Origin: Trichomonas vaginalis G3
Lineage: Eukaryota; Parabasalia; Trichomonadida; Trichomonadidae
Length of the DNA: 64,000 nt
Assembly (NCBI RefSeq): GCF_026262505.1
Contig: NC_067207.1
Coordinates: 10,446,082-10,510,081 of the forward strand
Direction: 5' to 3'
Shown: positions 1 through 8,607 of the stretch, one piece after another
How positions within the stretch are numbered: the first letter of the stretch is position 1
Layout of the letters: every line of letters starts with the position of its first letter
The notes under the pieces: generated by a model
Database searches by the model: none
The model's input: only the letters and a program-made list of their open reading frames with translations
What the model was told of the DNA's origin: nothing
Position numbers and translations under genes: made by a program

Positions 1-382
1 TTTCGGACAAAATTGGGACAATGTCAACAAATTCATCTTTGGTCGGACTGCTTGAAGGTAAGTCCCTTACATGTAAGTAGCTCTGGTAAAGTCTTCTCAT
101 TTCTGCTAACTTTTGGAGTATAGCTTCGTAGTTTAGAAGTTTTAATTTTAAATGTCTTATTCCACTCTTGACATCTAAACGGTAACTATCCATGAGGTCA
201 AGAGTAGCTTTGGTAGCTTTAAGTGGAGCTATCTGTTCCTTGACTTCTGCAATTTTGGTTGCAATTGTGATTTGAGCTCCTTCAAGTTCGCCGTCTATGT
301 CGTTCTCAACACCTTCAACCATAGCTTGAAACTCTTCATCGGTCCATTGAGTTTGGTGTGGGACGAATTTAACTTGCTTCAT
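1..382 (-). CDS. Unknown coiled-coil Polinton protein, partial at window edge
   Basis: The start codon lies at 380-382 on the minus strand and the frame runs off the window edge. The protein is the near-identical N-terminal part of the 194-residue protein encoded at 21,300-21,884. It begins MKQVKFVPHQ and is rich in charged and helix-forming residues, suggesting a coiled coil. The leader on the gene strand contains TCATTTTTT just before ATG, a motif shared by several small genes at this end of the element. No domain is recognised. Function is unknown. Confidence 0.6.
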   Translation of the reverse strand, partial: MKQVKFVPHQTQWTDEEFQAMVEGVENDIDGELEGAQITIATKIAEVKEQIAPLKATKATLDLMDSYRLDVKSGIRHLKLKLLNYEAILQKLAEMRRLYQSYLHVRDLPSSSPTKDEFVDIVPILSE

Positions 383-429
383 TCAAAAAATGAAAAAATG
401 TTTTTACTCAAAGCGTGCCATGTATATGT

Positions 430-789
430 TTACTGAACTGGCTGAATGTCGCCTTCACAGGTTATGTAGAATGGCTGTCCTGAGAAGTGAAGGAGAGACT
501 GAATTGCCAATTTCATATGGGGTAGGGGGTTCTCCTTGTTTGGTATTTTTATCCAAGGACGTTTGTTTAGGAACTTAACAAGAGCTTCTCTTTTGGCGTC
601 CTTTATGCCATCGTAGGCTGTCCCGTCTGGTATTTGAATTGGAATTCCAGTCGAAGTCTCGAGCTGAAGTGTAGACCTTCCAGAAATAGAGATGAACTTG
701 ACCTTGGGCTTCATTACCTTGCGCAAGTAGTCTTTTAAGCAGTCGTTAATTTCAATTAGGTAAATTGCCTCGTCAAGTCTTTCTTGCAT
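430..789 (-). CDS. Small unknown Polinton protein, about 119 aa
   Basis: The open frame extends upstream through the minisatellite, but the first ATG is at 787-789 and gives MQERLDEAIYLIEIN at the N terminus, so that start is chosen. The rest is a compact alpha/beta-looking protein with no recognised domain. It is divergently transcribed from the proline-rich gene starting at 920; the 130-bp gap holds two copies of a CCTTCCGACAGG repeat. A short relative of its first 24 residues is found at 2,984-3,058, and a decayed full relative at 22,010-22,370. Function unknown. Confidence 0.5.
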   Translation of the reverse strand: MQERLDEAIYLIEINDCLKDYLRKVMKPKVKFISISGRSTLQLETSTGIPIQIPDGTAYDGIKDAKREALVKFLNKRPWIKIPNKENPLPHMKLAIQSLLHFSGQPFYITCEGDIQPVQ

Positions 790-875
790 TCCAAGTTCTT
801 CCAGTTGTCCGTCCGTAAACCATTCAAATTTTCGAAAATTGAGAACTTTTTGGTCGAACTTCAGAAAAAGTTTTT

Positions 876-910
876 CCTTCCGACAGGAAAATATTTTCCT
901 TCCGACAGGA
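876..910. repeat. CCTTCCGACAGG minisatellite, two units, in a divergent promoter region
   Basis: Two units of CCTTCCGACAGG joined by AAAATATTTT lie between two divergent start codons. Each unit with its flanks reads TTTTCC...GGAAAA and can fold on itself. Larger arrays of the same unit are at 3,070-3,205 and 4,829-4,950, and a decayed version at about 22,370-22,505, always next to the same pair of gene starts. Confidence 0.75.
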
Positions 911-919
911 CACAAACGG

Positions 920-1531
920 ATGACTGACGTTCCTCTTCCTGAATGCCTTCCAAAGCCAGCAGAACCGAAAGCTGCAGAACTCCAGCAGCAACCACAACAA
1001 CCTCAGTTCCAGCAAGTACCTCCACCAAATTACTACCAATTTCCACCTCAAGGTTACTACCCACCACAAGGCTTCCCGAACTACCCTCCACAAGGCTTCC
1101 CGAACTACCCTCCTCAACCTATGCCTTACTTCCCCAACCCTTGGTTGTTCCAGCAAGCTCCACCCCAGCAATTCCAATTCCAATCTCAATCGAAGAGAGA
1201 CCAAGACTTCGAAGAAGGTCTGAACCGCTTACGCAAAGAGTATGCTACAGCTCCAATGGAAGACGACAGGCTTTCAGTCTCTTCCCTCAAATCGACCGAT
1301 TCGACTCGTACCACAGATTCGGTTCGTGACCGTGAAGACTACCTCAAGCAGTCTGAGAGACTCTTCATCCTACAATCATTTACAGTTGGAGCTCTCAAGA
1401 ACATGCGCAATTACGAAGGTCAGACACCAGCTGGAGACCGCAAAACAGATGTACTCGCAAGAGCCGTCCAGCTCGTCAAGACAAAGACTGAGATAGTCGA
1501 CTTCATTCTTGCAGCTTGCCCATACAAGTAA
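920..1531 (+). CDS. Proline/glutamine-rich Polinton protein, 203 aa
   Basis: The ATG at 920 gives MTDVPLPECLPKP; the open frame upstream runs through the minisatellite and is not used. Residues about 15-95 are dominated by Pro, Gln, Tyr and Phe with tandem YPPQGF/NYPPQ units, which suggests a disordered or self-associating tail. Residues about 110-203 are charged, then helical, ending ILAACPYK. No catalytic motif is seen. This copy looks whole; the relative in element B (22,514-23,093) is broken. A duplicated fragment of the first codons lies at 4,961-5,030. It could be a virion or DNA-binding protein; no function can be assigned. Confidence 0.6.
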   Translation: MTDVPLPECLPKPAEPKAAELQQQPQQPQFQQVPPPNYYQFPPQGYYPPQGFPNYPPQGFPNYPPQPMPYFPNPWLFQQAPPQQFQFQSQSKRDQDFEEGLNRLRKEYATAPMEDDRLSVSSLKSTDSTRTTDSVRDREDYLKQSERLFILQSFTVGALKNMRNYEGQTPAGDRKTDVLARAVQLVKTKTEIVDFILAACPYK

Positions 1532-1559
1532 AAAAATAAACAATTACGAGTTAAACTTT

Positions 1560-1760
1560 TTATTCTTTCTTTTCTGAGTTGTTTAGAGCTGGTTTCTCTT
1601 GTAGGAACCTTTCGTACTCTTCCATGGTCATGTAATTGCGAATTTGGTACGCAATTCCAGGTTCGTTGTTTTTGAACCTTACGTATGTAACGCTTCCATC
1701 CTCCTCAGGGAAGTAAGCTGCTAACATCTGACCAAGTTTTCTCGGTGACTCGGAGCTCAT
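1560..1760 (-). CDS. Small unknown Polinton protein, 66 aa
   Basis: The ATG at 1,758-1,760 gives MSSESPRKLGQML, and this protein is nearly identical in element B (23,122-23,322), with one visible residue change. The protein is short, mixed charge, ends in EKPALNNSEKKE, and has no recognised domain. It lies tail to tail with the proline-rich gene, about 30 bp apart. Conservation of the whole frame in two copies supports coding. Function unknown. Confidence 0.55.
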   Translation of the reverse strand: MSSESPRKLGQMLAAYFPEEDGSVTYVRFKNNEPGIAYQIRNYMTMEEYERFLQEKPALNNSEKKE

Positions 1761-1796
1761 TAAAAATGTCACTTTTTAAACGTTAAGTTTTTAGTC

Positions 1797-1985
1797 TTAT
1801 TTTACCCTTTGTTTGTCAAGGTAGTATTGGAGTGCAATTTCTCCAAATTCTCTGTGTCGGAGTTCTTCAGCATTTTCCAAGGTGTACCTGGAGAACTCAA
1901 AGAAGTTGTCAAGAAGATACTGCCATGCTGCTCTTCTGAGTTCGTCGGTATTTTGGAAGTGTTGCACCTTCGAGTCTTCGGACAT
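1797..1985 (-). CDS. Small unknown Polinton protein, 62 aa
   Basis: I choose MSEDSKVQHF as the start, because TCATTTTTTCATG sits directly before it and the same start is kept in element B (23,359-23,547), where the upstream codons differ. The protein is acidic and helical with several aromatic residues (FFEFSRYTLENAEELR). No domain is recognised. It is preceded on the minus strand by an AAAAAGTGTCATTTTTT leader similar to other small genes of this module. Confidence 0.55.
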   Translation of the reverse strand: MSEDSKVQHFQNTDELRRAAWQYLLDNFFEFSRYTLENAEELRHREFGEIALQYYLDKQRVK

Positions 1986-2146
1986 GAAAAAATGACACTT
2001 TTTCATTATATAACTGTTATTTTTTACGAAGTGAACTTTTGCACTTCGTAAAAAAAATCCCTGAAATCATATCTTTTATACAAAATAAAAAAAATAACGC
2101 TAATTTTTTATAAAATATTTTTTTTATTTTGTATGTAAAGACAGTA

Positions 2147-2974
2147 ATGTCAACAACAGAGAACACAACAACTGCTATCGTTCATGAAGCTATAAATGAA
2201 GAATACGAGTGGGTTCAGTATAACAAACAGTTACGTCTCATTCGTTCGGTCAAAGATGACATGTACCAAATGCAAAGTATTTTGAATGCTCTTCGTTCTA
2301 CAAAGCAAGCACATCATTGGTTTGAAAACCAACAGACAAAAGAACTTTTAGAAGAATTTCCTCATATGTTTGCGACCCGAGGAAAACCGCGGGTCGAGAT
2401 TCCGTACGAAAATCGTAAAAATTTGCTAAATGGTTTGAGAGGCTGGTATGTACATAGACTTCTTGTAAATGCTGTTGCAATGTGGGCTTCACCTCGTTAC
2501 GCTTGTTATATTTTCATGATGTTAGATGAACTTCATAGACAAGAACGTGAAGAGCTAGAGAACAAGCTTGAAGCAAAAGATGAAGTCATTGAAGCAAAAG
2601 ACAAAAGCCTTCAGAAAAGAATACCACGTTCGGTACCAAAAGGAAAGGAAAAGAACTATAAGTATATGATTTATACTGAAGAGATGGAAAATGAAGAAGA
2701 CAGAGATATGGTTATGTTGCATTTAGTCAGAAGAAACAACAAAAGCTTTTACGACCTTGCTAAGATTTACAAATCTGACAGAAATTGGTTCTATCGCGAA
2801 AACTTACCGATTTCAATGACACCGAATGAAGATGTGAAACAAATAGTTCAAGATACTTTACCTCAAACACACTATGATATTAAAGGTTGTACAATACTTA
2901 CCTTCAAAGAAGATTTGCCGCTACTGAAAGAAAAAATAACAGAGTATTTTGACAACTTCAAACAAGTAGAGTAG
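2147..2974 (+). CDS. KilA-N domain protein, 275 aa
   Basis: KilA-N proteins are DNA-binding proteins common in large DNA viruses and phages. The ATG at 2,147 (MSTTENTT) is preferred over the upstream in-frame TTG. Residues about 20-135 contain the KilA-N pattern: TKQAHHWFENQQTKELLEEF, then a glycine-tryptophan turn (GLRGWYVHR) and MWASPRYACYIF, matching the family's W-SP-FA block. Residues about 135-165 form a Glu/Lys coiled coil with two EAKD repeats. The C-terminal domain of about 105 residues resembles the domain that often follows KilA-N in viral proteins. This copy looks whole. Its counterpart in element B would fall in and beyond the assembly gap. Confidence 0.8.
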   Translation: MSTTENTTTAIVHEAINEEYEWVQYNKQLRLIRSVKDDMYQMQSILNALRSTKQAHHWFENQQTKELLEEFPHMFATRGKPRVEIPYENRKNLLNGLRGWYVHRLLVNAVAMWASPRYACYIFMMLDELHRQEREELENKLEAKDEVIEAKDKSLQKRIPRSVPKGKEKNYKYMIYTEEMENEEDRDMVMLHLVRRNNKSFYDLAKIYKSDRNWFYRENLPISMTPNEDVKQIVQDTLPQTHYDIKGCTILTFKEDLPLLKEKITEYFDNFKQVE

Positions 2975-2983
2975 ATGAACCAT

Positions 2984-3058
2984 TTATTTTTCAAGCTTGA
3001 CTTCAGATGGCTCAGGTAGCTCTATAAGGTAAATTGTCTTGTCAAATCCTTCTGGCAT
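2984..3058 (-). pseudogene. Fragment related to the N terminus of the 430-789 protein
   Basis: A 24-codon frame begins [14 protein letters not shown], clearly related to MQERLDEAIYLIEI at 787. It lies beside a CCTTCCGACAGG array and, beyond the inserted TIR element, a matching fragment of the proline-rich gene start (4,961). Together these look like a second, truncated copy of the divergent gene-start region at 789-920. Confidence 0.5.
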
Positions 3059-3069
3059 TCCGAGTCCTT

Positions 3070-3205
3070 CCTTCCGACAGGAAAAGTCCTTCCTTCCGAC
3101 AGGAAAAAAATTTCCTTCCAACAGGAAAAAATTTTCCTTCCAACAGGAAAAATTTTTCCTTCCGACAGGAAAAAATTTTCCTTCCAACAGGAAAAATTTT
3201 TCCAG
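3070..3205. repeat. CCTTCCGACAGG minisatellite, about six units
   Basis: Six units of about 21 bp, CCTTCC(G/A)ACAGGAAAAA(T)n, are followed by about 80 bp copied from 812-890. The array continues at 4,829 on the far side of an inserted element. The translated shadows (SCRKE, FPVGRK) are not genes. Confidence 0.8.
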
Positions 3206-3339
3206 TTGTCCGTCGTAAACCATTCAAATTTTCGAAAATTGAGAACTTTTTGGTCGAACTTCAGAAAAAGTTTTTCCTTCCGACAGAGTGTGGTAGAATT
3301 TACGAAAAAGTGACACTTAACCTTAAATTTCCAAACACT

Positions 3340-4060
3340 ATTTATATATGTATATTTATGTATGTATATTTATATATGTATATTTATATATGTATATTAT
3401 ATGTATATTTATATATGTATATTTATATATGTATATTTATATATGTATATTTATATATGTATATTTATATATGTATATTTATATATGTATATTTATATAT
3501 GTATATTTATATATGTATATTATATATGTATATTTATATATGTATATTTATATATGTATATTTATATATGTATATTTATATATGTATATTTATAATGTAT
3601 ATATATATGTATATTTATATATGTATATATTTATATATGTATATTTATATATGTATATATTTATATATGTATATATTTATATATGTATATATTTATATAT
3701 GTATATATTTATATATGTATATATTTATATATGTATATATTTATATATGTATATATTTATATATGTATATATTTATATATGTATATATTTATATATGTAT
3801 ATATTTATATATGTATATATTTATATATGTATATATTTATATATGTATATATTTATATATGTATATATATATATGTATATATTTATATATGTATATATTT
3901 ATATATGTTATATTTATATATGTATATATTATATATGTATATATTATATATGTATATATTTATATATGTATATATTATATATGTATATATTTATATATGT
4001 ATATATTTATATATGTATATATTTATATATGTATATATGTATGTATTTATATATGTATAT
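3340..4060. repeat. TATATGTATATT microsatellite
   Basis: About 720 bp of nearly pure TATATGTATATT and TATATGTATATATT units. The first part uses the 12-bp form and the second mostly the 14-bp form, so two expansion phases can be seen. Long open frames of Tyr/Ile/Met repeats across it are artefacts of the repeat. Confidence 0.95.
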
Positions 4061-4139
4061 TTATTTAAAAAAATTAAAAATAATATAATTAAAATTTATT
4101 TATATTTTAAATTTCATACTGATCTTCGATTCCAATTTG

Positions 4140-4535
4140 TGAATTGATATCATTAACAATTGAATTTCGGTGCACCCCTATGAGAGCGCTGGCGACCGAA
4201 ACACCACTAGTAAGATTGTGTATTAGAAACTGCTTCATGCTGTGTTGAGTAAGCTTCGATGTCTTTGTAGGATAGCTTTCTGAGAGCGAAACAAGATAGT
4301 GTTGAAAAAAAATTTTGAAAATCTGAGAGACTGTGCAAGAGCCAACGACCAAAACACTACCAGTAAGATACAGCAGTAGTAGCTGCGTCATGCTGCATTG
4401 AGTATTGTTGAATAATTTGAAGTAGTGGTTTTTGAAATCAGCACCCCTATGAGAGCGCTGGCGACCGAAACACCACTAGTAAGATTGTGTATTAGAAACT
4501 GCTTCATGCTGTGTTGAGTAAGCTTCGATATCTTT
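4140..4535 (-). repeat. 270-bp satellite, about 1.5 units, inverted relative to 6,283-7,240
   Basis: The block CACCCCTATGAGAGCGCTGG occurs near 4,175 and again near 4,443, about 270 bp apart. It is the reverse complement of the satellite in the right-hand copy of the element. Confidence 0.85.
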
Positions 4536-4828
4536 ATCAGACCACCTTTAAATTAACCACTCACATTCTCACTGTGGTCCATCTAAAATTTGTAAACTTT
4601 ATGACATAAAATTATATTATATGCAGGATCCCACCTATTACTTAATCTTTTTGGAATAAATGTTTTATAATATTTATCGATTGATTGTAATTTTTTGTAT
4701 AAAAAAAAGTTTTTTATTTATATTAAAAATATATTCGGTTAATGATATTATCTTATAATTTGTAAATAAATCTAGTAATAAAATAACTTTAATAGTTGGT
4801 GTCACTTTTTCGAAAATTCTGGTTTTTT

Positions 4829-4950
4829 CCTTCCGACAGGAAAAAATTTTCCTTCCGACAGGAAAAATTTTTCCTTCCGACAGGAAAATATTTTCCTTCC
4901 AACAGGAAAAGTTTTTCCTTCCAACTGGAAGAACTCTTCCTTCCGACAGG
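4829..4950. repeat. CCTTCCGACAGG minisatellite, about six units
   Basis: Continuation of the array that is split by the inserted TIR element. It is followed by ACACAAACGA and then the duplicated first codons of the proline-rich gene, the same order as at 898-920. Confidence 0.8.
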
Positions 4951-4960
4951 ACACAAACGA

Positions 4961-5050
4961 ATGTCCGACGTACCACCAACCGAGTCCATTCCAAAGCCAG
5001 AAGAACCGAAAGCTGCAGAACCACAACAGACTAAGACCAAACACTTACAT
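4961..5050 (+). pseudogene. Duplicated start of the proline-rich gene
   Basis: The ATG at 4,961 opens MSDVPPTESIPKPEEPKAAE, related to the first residues of the protein at 920 and closer to its relative at 22,514. The similarity ends after about 24 codons and the frame then runs antisense through the end of the ATPase gene. It is a fragment, not a working gene. Confidence 0.6.
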
Positions 5051-5053
5051 TTT

Positions 5054-5929
5054 TTACGCTTGACTTTTTACAATTTGAACTTTGTTTGCGTAGATATGAA
5101 TTCTGAAAGAAGTATGAGGGTCTTGTATGACTTTGTACTTCTCCCATAGTTCATGTCTGTCAAACTTACCTGCCATGGACTCTTTCATAAGTTCCATGAA
5201 ATCGTCTTCGGACAATCCGGGGAAAAGTACAATGTCAGTAAGTATTCTCTTTACATCCTTACTTAAACTCTTGGCTGTCTGTACACAAATGACAACAGAG
5301 ATGTTAAAGTGTCTGAGCTTCTTAAGAATTCGACACATGTCTTGTTCTCTATTCTTTAACAAAGGATGAGAGGCGAAATCATCTAAGATAAGAAGACATC
5401 TGTGAGGGTAAGTCTTCCAATCGTAAGATTGCAATTTCTTCGAAATGTATTCTATCTCTTTCTGTTTGTTTCTGAAGTGTTTCTTCTCTAATATTCTCTG
5501 CATTTCCTCATTTGGGTCTTTAAACTTCGAATTGACATACTCATTTATAGCATTATACTTCAAAACCCTTCTTTGGTACTTCTTTATCCAATCTAACAAC
5601 TCAGTATCCTTTATACATACTAACTTAGACTTCTTTATAATATCTTTGAACGAATTGACGGTTTGGTCAAATTGACCAGAAGTACTACAAATGACAACTA
5701 ACTCATAGAATGGGTTCTTCTCATCTAGTTCTTGTTGTTGTGCAGCCATTTTAAGATAAGTGAAAGTCTTACCCGACCCAGGCGGTGCAATTAGACCTGT
5801 TATACCATTCTGAGCAAATAAGAACTTGTCATGTATGGGTTTTATCTGAGCATTTTCCAACTTCCTCTTGTTCTTATTTAAAACATTCTCAAATTTTTTG
5901 TCAATGTCAGCAAACTTTTTTTCTAACAT
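5054..5929 (-). CDS. Polinton genome-packaging ATPase (FtsK/HerA, A32-like), 291 aa
   Basis: This family of P-loop ATPases pumps viral DNA into capsids in Polintons, virophages and poxviruses. A Walker A motif, GLIAPPGSGKTF, lies near residue 48, and a Walker B motif, CLLILDDFA, near residue 185. The length fits the short Polinton-type enzyme. An N-terminal basic coiled stretch precedes the P-loop. The ATG at 5,927-5,929 is the only sensible start. The gene is flanked on both sides by inverted copies of the same TIR-bounded element. The frame looks whole. It is alone in its orientation; neighbours 8,145 and 2,147 are on the other strand. Confidence 0.88.
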   Translation of the reverse strand: MLEKKFADIDKKFENVLNKNKRKLENAQIKPIHDKFLFAQNGITGLIAPPGSGKTFTYLKMAAQQQELDEKNPFYELVVICSTSGQFDQTVNSFKDIIKKSKLVCIKDTELLDWIKKYQRRVLKYNAINEYVNSKFKDPNEEMQRILEKKHFRNKQKEIEYISKKLQSYDWKTYPHRCLLILDDFASHPLLKNREQDMCRILKKLRHFNISVVICVQTAKSLSKDVKRILTDIVLFPGLSEDDFMELMKESMAGKFDRHELWEKYKVIQDPHTSFRIHIYANKVQIVKSQA

Positions 5930-5986
5930 ATTTTTAGAAAAATTAAAATTTTTATCTTTTAGAAAATGTCTAGCGATTTCGCTATC
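5906..5986 (+). repeat. 81-bp direct repeat, left copy
   Basis: These 81 bp, covering the ATPase start, the short divergent promoter and the first codons MSSDFAI of the next gene, are repeated exactly at 8,085-8,165. They flank the TIR-bounded element at 5,987-8,084. The length is far more than an ordinary transposon target duplication. Confidence 0.9.
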
Positions 5987-6282
5987 GAAAAAACCAGAAT
6001 TTTCGAAAAAGTGACACCAACTATTAAAGTTATTTTATTACTAGATTTATTTACAAATTATAAGATAATATCATTAACCGAATATATTTTTAATATAAAT
6101 AAAAAACTTTTTTTATACAAAAAATTACAATCAATCGATAAATATTATAAAACATTTATTCCAAAAAGATTAAGTAATAGGTGGGATCCTGCATATAATA
6201 TAATTTTATGTCATAAAGCTTACAAATTTTAGATGGACCACAGTGAGAATGTGAGTGGTTAATTTAAAGGTGGTCTGATAAA

Positions 6283-7240
6283 GACATCGAAGCTTACTCA
6301 ACACAGCATGAAGCAGTTTCTAATACACAATCTTACTAGTGGTGTTTCGGTCGCCAGCGCTCTCATAGGGGTGCTGATTTCAAAAACCACTACTTCAAAT
6401 TATTCAACAATACTCAATGCAGCATGAAGCAGCTACTACTGCTGTATCTTACTGGTAGTGTTTTGGTCGTTGGCTCTTGCACAGTCTCTCAGATTTTCAA
6501 AATTTTTTTTTCAACACTATCTTGTTTCGCTCTCAGAAAGCTATCCTACAAAGACATCGAAGCTTACTCAACACAGCATGAAGCAGTTTCTAATACACAA
6601 TCTTACTAGTGGTGTTTCGGTCGCCAGCGCTCTCATAGGGGTGCTGATTTCAAAAACCACTACTTCAAATTATTCAACAATACTCAATGCAGCATGAAGC
6701 AGCTACTACTGCTGTATCTTACTGGTAGTGTTTTGGTCGTTGGCTCTTGCACAGTCTCTCAGATTTTCAAAATTTTTTTTCAACACTATCTTGTTTCGCT
6801 CTCAGAAAGCTATCCTACAAAGACATCGAAGCTTACTCAACACAGCATGAAGCAGTTTCTAATACACAATCTTACTAGTGGTGTTTCGGTCGCCAGCGCT
6901 CTCATAGGGGTGCTGATTTCAAAAACCACTACTTCAAATTATTCAACAATACTCAATGCAGCATGAAGCAGCTACTACTGCTGTATCTTACTGGTAGTGT
7001 TTTGGTCGTTGGCTCTTGCACAGTCTCTCAGATTTTCAAAATTTTTTTTTCAACACTATCTTGTTTCGCTCTCAGAAAGCTATCCTACAAAGACATCGAA
7101 GCTTACTCAACACAGCATGAAGCAGTTTCTAATACACAATCTTACTAGTGGTGTTTCGGTCGCCAGCGCTCTCATAGGGGTGCTGATTTCAAAAACCACT
7201 ACTTCAAATTATTCAACAATACTCAATGCAGCATGAAGCA
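6283..7240 (+). repeat. 270-bp satellite, about 3.6 units, each a diverged dimer
   Basis: GACATCGAAGCTTACTCAAC starts units at about 6,283, 6,553, 6,822 and 7,092, giving periods of 270, 269 and 270 bp. Each unit holds two related halves, seen from AGCATGAAGCAG(T/C)T followed by TCTTACT(A/G)GT in both. The base monomer is therefore about 135 bp. Units are nearly identical, suggesting recent expansion. Open frames of about 90 codons inside are phase effects of the 270-bp period. Confidence 0.95.
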
Positions 7241-7990
7241 GTTTCCAATAAATATATACATATATAAATATATACATATATAAATATATACATATATAAA
7301 TATATACATATATAAATATATACATATATAAATATATACATATATAAATATATACATATATAAATATATACATATATAAATATATACATATATACATATA
7401 TAAATATATACATATATAAATATATACATATATAAATATATACATATATAAATATATACATATATAAATATATACATATATAATATATACATATATAAAT
7501 ATATACATATATAAATATATACATATATAAATATATACATATATAAATATATACATATATAAATATATACATATATAAATATATACATATATAAATATAT
7601 ACATATATAAATATATACATATATAAATATATACATATATAAATATATACATATATAAATATATACATATATACATATATAAATATATACATATATAAAT
7701 ATATACATATATAAATATATACATATATAAATATATACATATATAAATATATACATATATAAATATATACATATATAAATATATACATATATAAATATAT
7801 ACATATATAAATATATACATATATAAATATATACATATATAAATATATACATATATAAATATATACATATATAATATATACATATATAAATATATACATA
7901 TATAAATATATACATATATAAATATATACATATATAAATATATACATATATAAATATAACAATATATAAATATACATATATATAAATATA
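7240..7990. repeat. AATATATACATATAT microsatellite
   Basis: About 750 bp, the reverse complement type of the repeat at 3,340-4,060, mostly 14-bp units AAATATATACATAT with a few shorter ones. The repeat-derived frames are not genes. Confidence 0.95.
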
Positions 7991-8084
7991 TAAATAACAA
8001 AATACAATCAAAAAATAGTGTTTGAAAATTTAAGGTTAAGTGTCACTTTTCTACTGTCACTTTTTCGTAAATTCTACCACACTC

Positions 8085-8165
8085 GTCAGCAAACTTTTTT
8101 TCTAACATATTTTTAGAAAAATTAAAATTTTTATCTTTTAGAAAATGTCTAGCGATTTCGCTATC
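8085..8165 (+). repeat. 81-bp direct repeat, right copy
   Basis: Exact second copy of 5,906-5,986. Here it leads into the complete 148-residue gene, so the element between the two repeats separates the ATPase from its original divergent neighbour. Confidence 0.9.
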
Positions 8166-8591
8166 TATATTCGAGACAAGCTTTTCGACAGCAAAACATC
8201 TGTCGACCATAAAATCTTACATAGTGTAAACAAGAAAGGTGAATTTGTTCTAAAGTTCTGTTTCTGGGAATATGACAAGAACCATAAAACATTAAGCAGA
8301 GCAGTCTTAAAATTTGTCAATGACAGACTTGTTGACAGAGATGACGCCTCTTGGAGAGATGAAGTCCAACAAAACTTCTTAGAATGCAAAGAAGACACAT
8401 GCGCTGTTCTTGAAGATGAAATAGAAAACAGAATAGAAGAGCTATTAAAGGACAAAGAACTTTTACAAAAATATGGTTCTGAGAAGTTTGACATAACTCC
8501 ACCAGAAAAGAAGAAGAGAGAAAAGAAAGAAAAGAAAGTAGAAGAAGAGAAGAAAGAACCTGAGCCAGAGAAGAAGAAATTTGACATGTAA
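8145..8591 (+). CDS. Unknown Polinton protein with charged tail, 148 aa
   Basis: The ATG at 8,145 gives MSSDFAIYIRDKLFDSK. Residues 1-105 look like a compact domain, and residues about 110-148 are a Lys/Glu-rich low-complexity tail (KKREKKEKKVEEEKKEPEP). The leader TTTTTATCTTTTAGAAA before ATG resembles leaders of the structural genes in element B. No domain is recognised. It ends 16 bp before the stop of the next gene on the opposite strand. The charged tail could bind nucleic acid or protein partners; this is inference only. Confidence 0.6.
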   Translation: MSSDFAIYIRDKLFDSKTSVDHKILHSVNKKGEFVLKFCFWEYDKNHKTLSRAVLKFVNDRLVDRDDASWRDEVQQNFLECKEDTCAVLEDEIENRIEELLKDKELLQKYGSEKFDITPPEKKKREKKEKKVEEEKKEPEPEKKKFDM

Positions 8592-8607
8592 AAATAAAAT
8601 TTTATTT

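Larger units (their letters stand above)
3286..4829 (-). mobile_element. TIR-bounded satellite-bearing element, left copy
   Basis: The ends read GAGTGTGGTAGAATTTACG and, inverted, GAAAAAACCAGAATTTTCG; both continue CGAAAAAGTGACA, giving a terminal inverted repeat core of about 22 bp. Inside lie a TATATGTATATT microsatellite, about 1.5 units of a 270-bp satellite and about 260 bp of unique sequence. It interrupts a CCTTCCGACAGG array, with CCTTCCGACA on both sides. A second copy in the opposite orientation is at 5,987-8,084. No transposase is encoded, so it looks non-autonomous. Confidence 0.6.
5987..8084 (+). mobile_element. TIR-bounded satellite-bearing element, right copy
   Basis: An inverted copy of the element at 3,286-4,829, 2,098 bp long because it has more satellite units. 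Order from its left end: TIR, about 260 bp of unique sequence, 3.6 satellite units, microsatellite, TIR ending CTACCACACTC. The unique part matches 4,540-4,828 in reverse complement almost perfectly. It sits between two 81-bp direct repeats, one of which is the authentic start of the 148-residue gene. No transposase frame. Confidence 0.6.

Noticed and set aside
824-1204. Open frames antisense to the proline-rich gene and through the CCTTCCGACAGG arrays (translations with PVGRK, SCRKE)
   Set aside because: They are shadows of the Pro/Gln codons and of the minisatellite; no start, no conservation.
3348-4147. Long frames of Tyr/Ile/Met/Cys across the microsatellite, and the mirror frames at 7,209-8,011
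   Set aside because: All three phases are open because of the repeat period; the composition is that of the repeat and not of a protein.
6424-7236. Tandem frames of about 60-90 codons starting MKQLLLLYLTGS in the satellite, looking like signal-peptide proteins
   Set aside because: They recur with the 270-bp unit and shift phase when the unit is 269 bp; most likely repeat artefacts.
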